From DATFEN01 sp035691285 (lineage in GTDB: Bacteria > Acidobacteriota > Vicinamibacteria > Fen-336), in the NCBI GenBank assembly GCA_035691285.1, contig DASSJI010000256.1, positions 1 to 14,515 on the forward strand: a stretch of 14,515 bases of DNA, in the 5' to 3' direction. Each line of letters begins with the position of its first letter. The stretch's first letter is position 1. The notes below the pieces were generated by a model, which was given only the letters and a program-made list of their open reading frames with translations, had not been told where the DNA came from and made no database searches. This document shows, piece after piece, positions 1-7,011 of this stretch. The translations under genes were made by a program, and so were the position numbers.

Positions 1-1058
1 CCGGGGGCTTCGTCGGCAACGGGGCGAGCGAATTATATGAGGATGGGGCGTTCGGGCCGCCGCTCTGGGAGGGCGGCAGCGGTCAGGCCGAGGCCCGCTA
101 CCTGGAGACGGCGCTGCTGGTCGAGCGCCAGTTCCGGCGCCTCACGGACTTCGGGATCGACCGGACGCGCTGGGACCTGCTGTTGAGCTACCTGCCCTTC
201 CCCGACGAGCAGCTCCATCTCTGGTACGGCTACGCGGACCCGGGGCTGCGCGGGCACGACCCCGGGATCGCGCGCAGGCTCGCTCCCTGGGTCGACCAGG
301 GGCTGGCGCTCACCGACGCCTACGTCGGTCACCTCATGTCGCGCCTGCGGCCCGGCACGATCCTCGCTGTGGCCTCGGACCACGGGACGGGCTCGGCGAA
401 CCGGACCGTGAACTTCAACGTGGCCCTGCAGCGTGCCGGTCTTCTCGCGCTCTCGCCCGCGGGCGACGTGGACCTCACCCGCACCCGGGCGGTCTACTTT
501 CCGGGGAACTCCGGCTACTTCCTGGTGAACCGCGAGGAGCGCCAGGAGGGCGTCGTGCGTCCGGAGGACGAAGCTCGCGTGCTGGACGAGCTCAAGGCGA
601 CGCTGCGCGTGATCCGCGACCCGGAGACGAATCAGCCGGTCGTCACCGCGATCCTCGATCCGCGGGACGACGGGCACGAGCCGGCCATCGGCGGGCCCGT
701 CGGCGGGGACCTCTACGTGAACCTCGCCCCCGGCTACTACAGCTCCTCCGCGCTCCGCGGCGAGGTGGTGGCCGCCCGGCTCCCCTCGGGCGAGCACCTG
801 TTCGATCCCCGGCAGCCCGAGCTGCGCGCCGCCTTCGCGGTTGCCGGGCCCGGGGTCGCGAAGGGCGTCGACCTGGGCCCGATCCGCCAGATCGACGTCG
901 CGCCGACGCTCGCGGCCCTCCTCGGCATCTCGCCGCCGGCCCACGCCCAGGGCGTCGTGCTGTGGAAGGCCCTCGAACGCGGCGCGCCGGCCGGGGCCGC
1001 GGTCACCGGGTCGGATCGTGGCTCGGCGAGTGAGGTCCCGGGCTTATTGCTACCATAG
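1..1058 (+). CDS. Alkaline-phosphatase-superfamily phosphodiesterase (type I phosphodiesterase/nucleotide pyrophosphatase-like), 5' truncated
   Basis: The reading frame is open from base 3 to the TAG at 1056-1058, so about 351 C-terminal residues are visible and the start lies left of the window. The frame runs through a TTG at 183, but there is family-like sequence upstream of it, so that is not the start. The core VASDHGTGS (Asp at 378-380, His at 381-383) matches the Asp-His metal ligands of this superfamily. Further down, GEHLFDP followed by AFAVAGPGV resembles the later metal-binding His segment, and IDVAPTLAALLGI is the usual C-terminal signature of phosphodiesterases and sulfatases. 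These enzymes hydrolyse phosphate or sulfate esters with two metal ions, often outside the cytoplasm. The N-terminal nucleophile and any signal peptide are out of view, so substrate and location cannot be judged. The next gene begins 12 bases downstream. Confidence 0.8.
   Translation, partial: GGFVGNGASELYEDGAFGPPLWEGGSGQAEARYLETALLVERQFRRLTDFGIDRTRWDLLLSYLPFPDEQLHLWYGYADPGLRGHDPGIARRLAPWVDQGLALTDAYVGHLMSRLRPGTILAVASDHGTGSANRTVNFNVALQRAGLLALSPAGDVDLTRTRAVYFPGNSGYFLVNREERQEGVVRPEDEARVLDELKATLRVIRDPETNQPVVTAILDPRDDGHEPAIGGPVGGDLYVNLAPGYYSSSALRGEVVAARLPSGEHLFDPRQPELRAAFAVAGPGVAKGVDLGPIRQIDVAPTLAALLGISPPAHAQGVVLWKALERGAPAGAAVTGSDRGSASEVPGLLLP
1048..1056 (+). promoter_or_regulatory. Candidate extended -10 promoter for the GGDEF-EAL gene
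   Basis: TGC followed by TACCAT (1051-1056) fits an extended -10 element. It overlaps the stop codon of the preceding gene and ends 14 bases before the ATG at 1071, so the leader would be only a few bases long. No good -35 is seen and no Shine-Dalgarno precedes the ATG. Co-transcription with the upstream gene is equally possible. Confidence 0.3.
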
Positions 1059-1070
1059 CGGCCGGTTTTC

Positions 1071-3617
1071 ATGTCCGACCGCTCCGCGACCTCGGCCGAG
1101 GACGTCCTTCGCCTGCAATCGCACGCCTTCCGGGCGTCGATGGACGGCATGGCGATCCTCGACGCCGACGAGCGGTACGTCTTCCTGAACGACGCCCACG
1201 CCCGGCTTTACGGCTACGAGGCCCCGGAGGCGCTGCTGGGCCAGAGCTGGCGCGTCCTGTACAGCCCCGAGCAGCTCCGCCGCTTCGAGGTGGAGGTCCT
1301 GCCGGCGTTGTGGCGCGAGGGCAGGTGGCGCGGCGAGGCGGTCGGCCTGCGCAGGGACGGCACCTCGTTCCCCCAGGAGCTTTCCCTCACGACCGTGGAG
1401 GGCGGCGGCCTCGTGTGCGTCGTCCGCGACACCACGGACAGCAAGCGCGCCGAGCGCGTGCAGGCTGCGCTCTATCGCATCGCGGAGGCCGCGGAGAACG
1501 TCCAGGACATGGGCTCGCTCTACGCCTCGATCCACGGGATCGTGGGCGAGCTGATGTGGGCGCGGAACTTCTACATCGCCCTCTACGACGGCTTCAACGA
1601 CCTCCTGAGCTTCCCGTACTTCGTCGACGAGGTGGACGTCGCCGGGCCGCCGGCGCGCCCCGGACGCGGCCTCACCGAGTACGTGCTCCGCACCGGCGAA
1701 TCCCTGCTCGCCTCTCCGGAGGTGTTCGCGCGCCTCATCGAGGAGGGCGAGGTCGAGGCGGTCGGCGTGCCGGGGGTGGACTGGCTCGGCGTCCCCCTGA
1801 AGCGCGGAGAGACCAGCTTCGGCGTCCTGGTGGTGCAGAGCTACACCGAGAGCCTGCGCTACGTCGAGGCCGACCGCGACCTGCTGACCTTCGTGTCCCG
1901 CCACATCGCCGCCGTCATCGACCGCCGCCGCTCCGAGGACGCCCTGCGGGAGAGCGAGGAGAAGTTCCGCACCCTCGCCGAGACCGCCCCCGCCGCCATC
2001 TTCATTTATCAGGGCCAGCGCTTCCTCTACGCGAACGAGGCGACCTCCGCCATCACCGGCTACCCCCGGGACGAGTTCCTGACGCTCTCGAGCCTCTGGG
2101 AGATCGTGCACCCCGAGGACAAGGACGACGTCAAGCGGCGGGGCATGGAGGGACACGAGGGCGAGGGCGCCCCGATCCGCTACGAGGTGCGCATCGTCCG
2201 CAAGGACGGCGAAGAGCGCTGGCTCGACTACTCGGCGGCCACCGTCGAGTACGGCGGCCGGCCCGCGGTCATGGGGACCGCGTTCGACATCACGGAGCGC
2301 AAGCGGGCCGAGGAGCAGATCTCGAGCCTGGCCTATCACGACACCCTGACGGGCCTGCCCAACCGGCTGCTCTTCAGCGACCGCCTGGAGCAGGCGATCC
2401 TCCAGGCCCAGCGCCGCACCTGGCGCCTCGGCGTGCTGTTCCTGGACCTGGACCGCTTCAAGGTGATCAACGACTCCCTCGGCCACGGCGTGGGCGATCG
2501 CCTGCTGCAGGCGCTGGCGCGGCGCATCGCGTCGACGCTCAGGAGCGAGGACACCGTGGCCCGGCTGGGCGGCGACGAGTTCACGCTGCTCCTGCCCAAC
2601 ATCGGCCGCGTGGACGACGTCACCCTGGTCGCGGAGAAGCTGCTCGACTCCGTGCGCCGGCCGGTGCGGATCGACGGCTCCGAGCTGTTCGTCACGGCGA
2701 GCATCGGGATCAGCCTGTTCCCCGACGACGGCGACGACCCCGACACGCTGGTCAAGAACGCCGACACGGCCATGTACCGCGCCAAGGAGCTGGGCCGGGA
2801 CAACTACCAGCTCTACGCCGCGGCCATGAACGCCACGGCCCTGGAGCGGCTGGCCCTCGAGACCAGCTTCCGCAAGGCGCTGACCCGGGACGAGCTGGTC
2901 CTCTACTACCAGCCCATCCTCGACCTCGCGACCGGCGAGGCGGTGGGGGTCGAGGCGCTCCTGCGCTGGAACCGGCCCGACGTCGGCCTCGTCTCGCCCC
3001 TCGACTTCATCCCCATGGCCGAAGCCACGGGGCTGATCCTGCCCGTGGGGTCCTGGCTCCTGAACAGCGCGTGCAGCCAGGTGAGGCGCTGGCACGAGAC
3101 GCTGCGCCCCGACCTGCGCCTCGCCGTGAACCTCTCGGCCCGCCAGTTCCAGCAGCCCGACGTCGCCGGCCTCGTGCAGCGCGCCCTGCGCGCCGCGGAG
3201 TTCCCCGCGGAGTGCCTCGACCTCGAGATCACGGAGAGCTGGGCCATGCAGAACGCCGACGCCGCCATCCTCACGATGCGCGAGCTCAAGTCCCTGGGCG
3301 TCTCCCTCTCGATCGACGACTTCGGGATCGGGTACTCGTCCCTGAGCTACCTGAAGCGCTTCCCCATCGACAAGCTGAAGATCGACCGCTCGTTCGTCCA
3401 CGACATCCCCGGAGACCCGGACGACGCCGCGATCGTGGCCGCCGTGCTGGCCCTGGCCCGCAGCCTCAAGCTCAAGGTCGTCGCCGAGGGCGTCGAGACC
3501 GAGGAGCAGCGCGAGTTCCTGGCCGTGCGCGGCTGCGACCAGGCCCAGGGCTACCTGTTCGGCCCGCCGCTCCCCGCCGAGGATTGCGAGCGCCTGCTGC
3601 GCTCCCCGCGCGTTTGA
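1071..3617 (+). CDS. Cytosolic PAS-GAF-PAS-GGDEF-EAL cyclic-di-GMP turnover protein
   Basis: An 848-residue protein with no signal peptide or membrane helix. Order: PAS (about 18-128), GAF (about 130-285), second PAS (about 292-411, ending DITERKRAEEQ), GGDEF (about 418-580), EAL (about 595-845). The cyclase site is an intact GGDEF at residues 500-504. The RSED at 491-494 sits five residues upstream, where the product-inhibition I-site RxxD belongs. The phosphodiesterase half keeps EAL (628-630), NLSARQF, LEITES, DDFGIGYSS, KLKIDRSF and VVAEGVET, the segments carrying metal-binding and catalytic residues. Both activities therefore look possible: synthesis of c-di-GMP from GTP and its hydrolysis to pGpG. 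Three sensory domains imply control by small ligands or redox state that the sequence does not identify. One deviation is the loop-6 motif, DDFGIG instead of the usual DDFGTG. Start: first ATG, 12 bases after the upstream stop. Confidence 0.95.
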   Translation: MSDRSATSAEDVLRLQSHAFRASMDGMAILDADERYVFLNDAHARLYGYEAPEALLGQSWRVLYSPEQLRRFEVEVLPALWREGRWRGEAVGLRRDGTSFPQELSLTTVEGGGLVCVVRDTTDSKRAERVQAALYRIAEAAENVQDMGSLYASIHGIVGELMWARNFYIALYDGFNDLLSFPYFVDEVDVAGPPARPGRGLTEYVLRTGESLLASPEVFARLIEEGEVEAVGVPGVDWLGVPLKRGETSFGVLVVQSYTESLRYVEADRDLLTFVSRHIAAVIDRRRSEDALRESEEKFRTLAETAPAAIFIYQGQRFLYANEATSAITGYPRDEFLTLSSLWEIVHPEDKDDVKRRGMEGHEGEGAPIRYEVRIVRKDGEERWLDYSAATVEYGGRPAVMGTAFDITERKRAEEQISSLAYHDTLTGLPNRLLFSDRLEQAILQAQRRTWRLGVLFLDLDRFKVINDSLGHGVGDRLLQALARRIASTLRSEDTVARLGGDEFTLLLPNIGRVDDVTLVAEKLLDSVRRPVRIDGSELFVTASIGISLFPDDGDDPDTLVKNADTAMYRAKELGRDNYQLYAAAMNATALERLALETSFRKALTRDELVLYYQPILDLATGEAVGVEALLRWNRPDVGLVSPLDFIPMAEATGLILPVGSWLLNSACSQVRRWHETLRPDLRLAVNLSARQFQQPDVAGLVQRALRAAEFPAECLDLEITESWAMQNADAAILTMRELKSLGVSLSIDDFGIGYSSLSYLKRFPIDKLKIDRSFVHDIPGDPDDAAIVAAVLALARSLKLKVVAEGVETEEQREFLAVRGCDQAQGYLFGPPLPAEDCERLLRSPRV

Positions 3618-3640
3618 CCGCCCGCGCCGGCGGCGGATAG
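3614..3640 (+). promoter_or_regulatory. Candidate promoter of the transsulfuration operon
   Basis: TTGACC (3614-3619), overlapping the GGDEF-EAL stop codon, and TAGGCT (3635-3640) are separated by 15 bases, shorter than the ideal 17. Transcription would begin about 8 bases before the ATG at 3655, giving a nearly leaderless message, in line with the missing Shine-Dalgarno. Confidence 0.35.
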
Positions 3641-3654
3641 GCTGGGCCGTCCGC

Positions 3655-4614
3655 ATGAAGAGGGTCGAGAGCCCCGTGATCGAGCCCCAGTCCGCGGGCC
3701 GCGTGGCGGACAGCGTCCTGGACATCGTCGGCGCCACGCCGCTCCTCCGGCTGCGGCGTTACGTCCCGGACGGCGGGGCCTCGCTCCACGCCAAGCTGGA
3801 GTTCCTGAACCCGGGCGGCAGCGTCAAGGACCGGGCCGCCCTCGGCATGATCCTGGCGGCCGAGAGGAGCGGCCGCCTCGCGCCGGGCGCGACGATCGTC
3901 GAGCCCACCGCGGGCAACACCGGGATCGGCCTGGCCCTGATCGGCATCTCGCGCGGCTACCGCGTGGTGCTGGTGGTGCCCGAGAAGTTCGTCGGCCCGA
4001 AGACCCACGTGATGAGCGCGCTGGGCGCCGAGGTCGTGCTCACCCCGACCGAGAAGGGGATGCCCTTCGCGATCGAGAAGGCCCGCGAGCTGGCGAAGAC
4101 CCTGCCCGACGCCTACGTGCCTCAGCAGTTCGAGAACGAGGCCAACCCCGAGTTCCACTATGCGACCACCGCCGCCGAGATCCACGCGCAGCTCGGCCGC
4201 GTGCCGGACGCCGTCGTTCTCGGCGCCGGAACGGGAGGGACCTTCACCGGCGTGGCCCGCTACTTCAAGGAGCGGGGCAGCGTCCGGGCGGTGCTGGTCG
4301 AGCCCCAGGGCTCGGTCTGGGGCGGGGGCCCGGCGGGGCCCCACAAGGTCGAGGGCATCGGCAACTCGTTCTGGCCGGGCACGCTCCACCGCGACCTCGT
4401 GGACGAGATCAGGACCATCGACGACCAGAGCTCGTTCGCCGCCGTCCGCGAGCTGGCGCGCAGCGAGGGCCTGCTCGTCGGCGGCTCCTCGGGCTCGGTC
4501 GCCCACGTCTCGCGGGAGCTGGCCCGGGAGCTCGGGCCGGGCCGCGTCGTCGTCACCCTCTTCCCCGACGGATTCGAGCGCTACCTCGGAAAGGGAATCT
4601 TCGAGAACCTCTGA
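3655..4614 (+). CDS. Cystathionine beta-synthase / cysteine synthase family PLP enzyme (MccA-like)
   Basis: A 319-residue fold-type II PLP enzyme. NPGGSVKDR places the PLP-binding lysine at K58, EPTAGNTG (83-90) is the substrate-carboxylate loop, GAGTGGT is the phosphate-binding glycine loop, and GGSSGS near the C-terminus supplies the serine that contacts the pyridine nitrogen. The family makes cysteine from O-acetylserine and sulfide, or cystathionine from homocysteine and serine or O-acetylserine. GGSSGS and the gamma-lyase partner directly downstream favour the cystathionine role, as in the Bacillus mccA-mccB pair, but sequence alone does not exclude cysteine synthase. There is no heme-binding N-terminus and no C-terminal CBS regulatory domain. 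The TGA shares its A with the ATG of the next gene (TGATG), so translation is probably coupled. Confidence 0.9.
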   Translation: MKRVESPVIEPQSAGRVADSVLDIVGATPLLRLRRYVPDGGASLHAKLEFLNPGGSVKDRAALGMILAAERSGRLAPGATIVEPTAGNTGIGLALIGISRGYRVVLVVPEKFVGPKTHVMSALGAEVVLTPTEKGMPFAIEKARELAKTLPDAYVPQQFENEANPEFHYATTAAEIHAQLGRVPDAVVLGAGTGGTFTGVARYFKERGSVRAVLVEPQGSVWGGGPAGPHKVEGIGNSFWPGTLHRDLVDEIRTIDDQSSFAAVRELARSEGLLVGGSSGSVAHVSRELARELGPGRVVVTLFPDGFERYLGKGIFENL

Positions 4615-5750
4615 TGGGCTTCGCTACCGACTGCATCCACGCCGGCCAGGAGCCGGACCCCTCGACCGGCGCGATCATCACGCCGATCTTCCAGACCTCG
4701 ACCTACGTCCAGGAGGGCATCGGGCGTCACAAGGGCTACGAGTACGCCCGCACCCAGAACCCGACGCGCCGGGCCCTCGAGAAGAACCTCGCGGCTCTCG
4801 AGGGCGGCGAGGACGCCTGCTGCTACGCCTCGGGCATGGCCGCGACCAACGCCGTCCTGACCCTCGTCAAGCAGGGCCAGCGCGTGGTGGTCTCGGACAA
4901 CGTGTACGGCGGCACCTGGCGGCTGTTCACGAAGGTGCTCACGAACTACGGCGTCGCCTTCGACTTCCTCGAGGCCAGCGACGCCGCGGCCCTGGACCGG
5001 CGCGCCGGCGAGTTCCGGATGCTCTGGATCGAGACGCCGACCAACCCCTTGATGAAGGTGTGCGACGTGGCGGCCCTCGCCGCGGTCGCGCAGCGGCGCG
5101 GCGCGCTGCTCGTGGTGGACAACACCTTCATGAGCCCGTTCTTCCAGCGCCCCCTGGGGCTGGGCGCGGACATCGTGGTCCACTCCACCACGAAGTTCCT
5201 GAACGGCCACTCCGACAGCGTCGGGGGCGTCGCGGTGGTCAAGGATCCCGCCCACGCCGACTGGCTCCGCTACGTGCAGAACGCCGCCGGCGCGATCCTC
5301 TCGCCCTTCGACTCCTGGCTCGTGCTGCGCGGCACGAAGACCCTCGCGCTGCGCATGCAGCGCCACGAGGAGAACGGCCGGAGAGTCGCGCTCTTCCTCA
5401 GGGAGCAGAGGCGGGTCCGGCGCGTGTTCTGGCCCGGCTTCAAGGACCACCCCGGCCACGAGGTCCACAAGCGCCAGGCCAGCGGCTTCGGCTCCATGAT
5501 CAGCTTCGACCTGGGCGACCGCGCCGCCGCGGACCGCCTGCTGCGCGCGGTCAAGCTGTGCTCCCTCGGCGAGAGCCTGGGCGGCATCGAGACGCTGATC
5601 TCGCACCCCGCGACGATGACGCACGCCGGCTACACACAGGCGGAGCGCGACGCCCTCGGAATCGGCGACGGCCTCGTGCGGATCAGCGTGGGCTGCGAGG
5701 ACGCCGAGGACCTGATCGCGGACCTGGAGCGCGGGCTGGCGGCCGTCTAG
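4614..5750 (+). CDS. Trans-sulfuration PLP enzyme, cystathionine gamma-lyase/gamma-synthase family (MccB-like)
   Basis: A 378-residue Cys/Met-metabolism PLP enzyme of normal family length. The PLP lysine is K194 in HSTTKFLNGHSD. Y44 and R46 in YARTQNPTR bind the cofactor phosphate of the neighbouring subunit, VVDNTFMSP carries the Asp that contacts the pyridine nitrogen, and SLGESLGGIETLISHPATMTH is the typical C-terminal active-site loop. Members split cystathionine into cysteine, 2-oxobutyrate and ammonia, or form cystathionine from activated homoserine. With the beta-synthase-like gene one base upstream, a gamma-lyase completing reverse transsulfuration (homocysteine to cysteine) is the simplest reading. 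Gamma-synthase or homoserine sulfhydrylase activity cannot be excluded. Its TAG lies in the palindrome CTAG at 5747-5750, which also encodes the stop of the convergent cutA gene. Confidence 0.92.
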   Translation: MGFATDCIHAGQEPDPSTGAIITPIFQTSTYVQEGIGRHKGYEYARTQNPTRRALEKNLAALEGGEDACCYASGMAATNAVLTLVKQGQRVVVSDNVYGGTWRLFTKVLTNYGVAFDFLEASDAAALDRRAGEFRMLWIETPTNPLMKVCDVAALAAVAQRRGALLVVDNTFMSPFFQRPLGLGADIVVHSTTKFLNGHSDSVGGVAVVKDPAHADWLRYVQNAAGAILSPFDSWLVLRGTKTLALRMQRHEENGRRVALFLREQRRVRRVFWPGFKDHPGHEVHKRQASGFGSMISFDLGDRAAADRLLRAVKLCSLGESLGGIETLISHPATMTHAGYTQAERDALGIGDGLVRISVGCEDAEDLIADLERGLAAV

Positions 5751-6061
5751 CTCACGCCCTCGTCCAGCCACGCCAGGTACGGAGCGTGGCCCAGCGTCAC
5801 CTCCACGGCGATCACCTCGGGCACGTCGTAGGGGTGGCCCTTCACGATCGCCTCGCGCACCGCCTCGAAGCGGTCCTCGGTCGTCTTCACGACCATCAGG
5901 ACCTCCTCGGTGCGCTCTACCTCGCCGCGCCACCGGTAGATGGAGGTCAGCGCCGGCAGGATGTTGACGCAGGCCGCCAGCCGGCGATCGACGAGCTCCC
6001 GGGCGAGGAACTCCGCGTCCTCGGCCCGCGGCGCGGTCGAGAGGACGACGAGCCGCCTCAC
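5747..6061 (-). CDS. cutA: CutA1 divalent-cation tolerance protein
   Basis: A 104-residue protein close to the usual CutA1 length (about 105-115). RLAACVNILP (with C31), YRWRGEVE, VVKTT and HPYDVPEV are the recognised CutA1 segments. The family forms very stable trimers; it was named for copper tolerance in Escherichia coli, but its exact function is unsettled. The frame is open far upstream, but sequence before the GTG at 6061 is an out-of-frame shadow of the EVE gene. The GTG overlaps that gene's TGA as GTGA (6058-6061), so this start is preferred and translation is probably coupled. The stop codon overlaps that of the convergent transsulfuration gene within CTAG, leaving no room for a terminator. 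Confidence 0.93.
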   Translation of the reverse strand: MRRLVVLSTAPRAEDAEFLARELVDRRLAACVNILPALTSIYRWRGEVERTEEVLMVVKTTEDRFEAVREAIVKGHPYDVPEVIAVEVTLGHAPYLAWLDEGVS

Positions 6062-6453
6062 CGGTCGCCCCCGAAGGCCTTCCACTGGGGCGCGGTCAGC
6101 GGCACGACGGAGAGGCGGCCCTGCCGCACGAGGGGGCTCTGGGCGAAGATCGGCATGGCCTTGATCTCGCGGAGCGTGACGGGGCGGGGGAGGCTCCCCA
6201 AGGGCTTCAAGTCCACTACGACGAGGCGCGGATTCTTGCCCCTGGGGTCGGGGTAGGCCTCCCGCGTCACCTCCGCCACGCCGACGGCGCTCTTCTCGTC
6301 GCCCGTGTGGTACACGATCGCGCGGTCGCCTTTCCGCATCGCGCGCAGGTTCCTGAGGGCCACGGGGTTCGTGACCCCGTCCCACACCGTTCGCCCGGCG
6401 CGCTCCAGGTCCGCGAAGGAGTATTCAGAGGGCTCGGTCTTCAACAGCCACAT
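6058..6453 (-). CDS. EVE domain-containing protein (THYN1-like)
   Basis: A 131-residue protein that is essentially one EVE domain. It opens with WLLKTEPSEYSFADL, followed by WDGVTNPVALRNLRAMRKGD and IVYHTG, the canonical conserved blocks (Trp24 and the NP-x-R-N-L segment help build the pocket). EVE domains belong to the PUA-like fold and are thought to recognise modified bases in nucleic acids. Single-domain bacterial copies are common and their cellular targets are mostly unknown. The ATG at 6453 has a good Shine-Dalgarno (GGGAGGTG, complement of 6461-6468). It is first in a two-gene unit with cutA, joined by a GTGA overlap. Confidence 0.93.
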   Translation of the reverse strand: MWLLKTEPSEYSFADLERAGRTVWDGVTNPVALRNLRAMRKGDRAIVYHTGDEKSAVGVAEVTREAYPDPRGKNPRLVVVDLKPLGSLPRPVTLREIKAMPIFAQSPLVRQGRLSVVPLTAPQWKAFGGDR

Positions 6454-6480
6454 CGAACGGCACCTCCCGAAGCCGCAGCG

Positions 6481-6490
6481 ATCCTAGCAC
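6481..6490 (-). promoter_or_regulatory. Candidate extended -10 promoter for EVE-cutA
   Basis: On the minus strand the sequence reads GTGCTAGGAT: TGC followed by TAGGAT, an extended -10. Its downstream edge is about 27 bases before the EVE start and leaves the Shine-Dalgarno (6461-6468) inside the leader. No convincing -35 hexamer is present at 17-18 bases. Confidence 0.4.
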
Positions 6491-6506
6491 GCGTCGCGCT
6501 TTCTCC

Positions 6507-6536
6507 TTGACACGTCCGGAAGCCTTCCCGTAGTCT
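6507..6536 (+). promoter_or_regulatory. Candidate sigma-70 promoter for the DUF6788-like gene
   Basis: A perfect -35 TTGACA (6507-6512) lies 18 bases before TAGTCT (6531-6536). Predicted transcription start is near 6543, about 25 bases before the ATG at 6568. The site lies back to back with the EVE-cutA promoter. Confidence 0.5.
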
Positions 6537-6538
6537 TG

Positions 6539-6562
6539 CAGTGCTTTTTTTAACTAACACTG
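6539..6562. repeat. AT-rich segment bounded by CAGTG/CACTG inverted repeat
   Basis: CAGTG at 6539-6543 and CACTG at 6558-6562 enclose an AT-rich 14-base stretch containing seven consecutive T. It lies in the predicted leader of the DUF6788-like gene and stands out against the GC-rich surroundings. It may be a binding site or an old insertion edge; neither is shown. Confidence 0.4.
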
Positions 6563-6567
6563 TAGGA

Positions 6568-6972
6568 ATGACGAGCGCGGACGTCCTGAGACGCCGAGTC
6601 CGGGAGAAGCTCCAGGAGCAGCGCGCCATGACCCTGGCGCTGCTCCGCCTGCGCGAGCAGCTCGGCGGCTCTTTGTTCTCGCGCTACGGGGAGTGCGGCA
6701 AGGAGGCCTGCGCCTGCCGCCAGGGCCAGAAGCACGGGCCGTACTGGGTCTTGTCGACGCGCAGCGGCGGGAAGGGAGGCTTTTCGTACCTGAGCGCCGA
6801 GGCCGCCGCCGAGGCGAAGGCGCTCGTCGACCGCTATCGCGCCTTCAAGTCCGGCCTGCGCCGCCTGCGCAGGCTCAACGGCGAGATCGTGATGCTCTTG
6901 AGGCGGTACCAGGCGGCGATGTCGCGCCAGGGCGGTCAGCGACTCGGGGTCAGCGCCTCGATCAGTTCGTAA
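6568..6972 (+). CDS. Small Cys-motif protein of the DUF6788 type
   Basis: A 134-residue protein, basic and helical outside a central conserved core. The core reads GGSLFSRYGECGKEACAC then GQKHGPYW: three cysteines (43, 48, 50) spaced C-x4-C-x-C, then an invariant-looking HGPY (56-59). This pattern matches the DUF6788 family as I recall it; no function is known to me. The cysteine cluster could bind a metal or nucleic acid, but that is inference. The frame also opens at GTG 6541, which lies at or before the predicted transcription start, so ATG 6568 is preferred; its ribosome binding site is poor (AGGA directly abuts the ATG). In my recollection such genes often sit beside transposases, but none is present here. 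AT-rich islands flank the gene on both sides, suggesting it arrived as a unit. Confidence 0.75.
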   Translation: MTSADVLRRRVREKLQEQRAMTLALLRLREQLGGSLFSRYGECGKEACACRQGQKHGPYWVLSTRSGGKGGFSYLSAEAAAEAKALVDRYRAFKSGLRRLRRLNGEIVMLLRRYQAAMSRQGGQRLGVSASISS

Positions 6973-6975
6973 TTA

Positions 6976-7011
6976 TTCAGTCATGATAGGATCTTATAAG
7001 TCATTACTGAA
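6976..7011. repeat. 11-bp inverted repeat before the ftsB-like gene
   Basis: TTCAGTCATGA (6976-6986) and TCATTACTGAA (7001-7011) are inverted copies with one mismatch, separated by 14 AT-rich bases. The left arm begins 4 bases after the DUF6788-like stop and the right arm ends just before the GTG of the ftsB-like gene. The spacer contains TATAAG (6995-7000), a possible -10, so the repeat could be an operator straddling a promoter. No T-run follows, so a simple terminator is less likely. Confidence 0.55.

Noticed and set aside
1050..3737. Long 895-codon antisense frame opposite the GGDEF-EAL gene, and similar long frames such as 4160-6256, 4581-5933, 8149-10182 and 8556-11033.
   Set aside because: They lie opposite or out of frame with clearly recognised enzymes and encode repetitive Arg/Gly/Ala/Pro- or Gln/His/Val-rich sequence. 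In GC-rich DNA such open frames arise because stop codons are rare. No family motif appears in them.
6513..6562. A rho-independent terminator ending in the seven T at 6544-6550.
   Set aside because: The nearest palindrome (GGAAG/CTTCC) has no proper loop and is more than 10 bases from the T-run, and no plus-strand gene ends upstream of it.
6541..6567. GTG 6541 as the start of the DUF6788-like gene.
   Set aside because: It coincides with or precedes the predicted transcription start, and the added residues (MLFLTNTVG) come from the AT-rich island and do not look like part of the protein.
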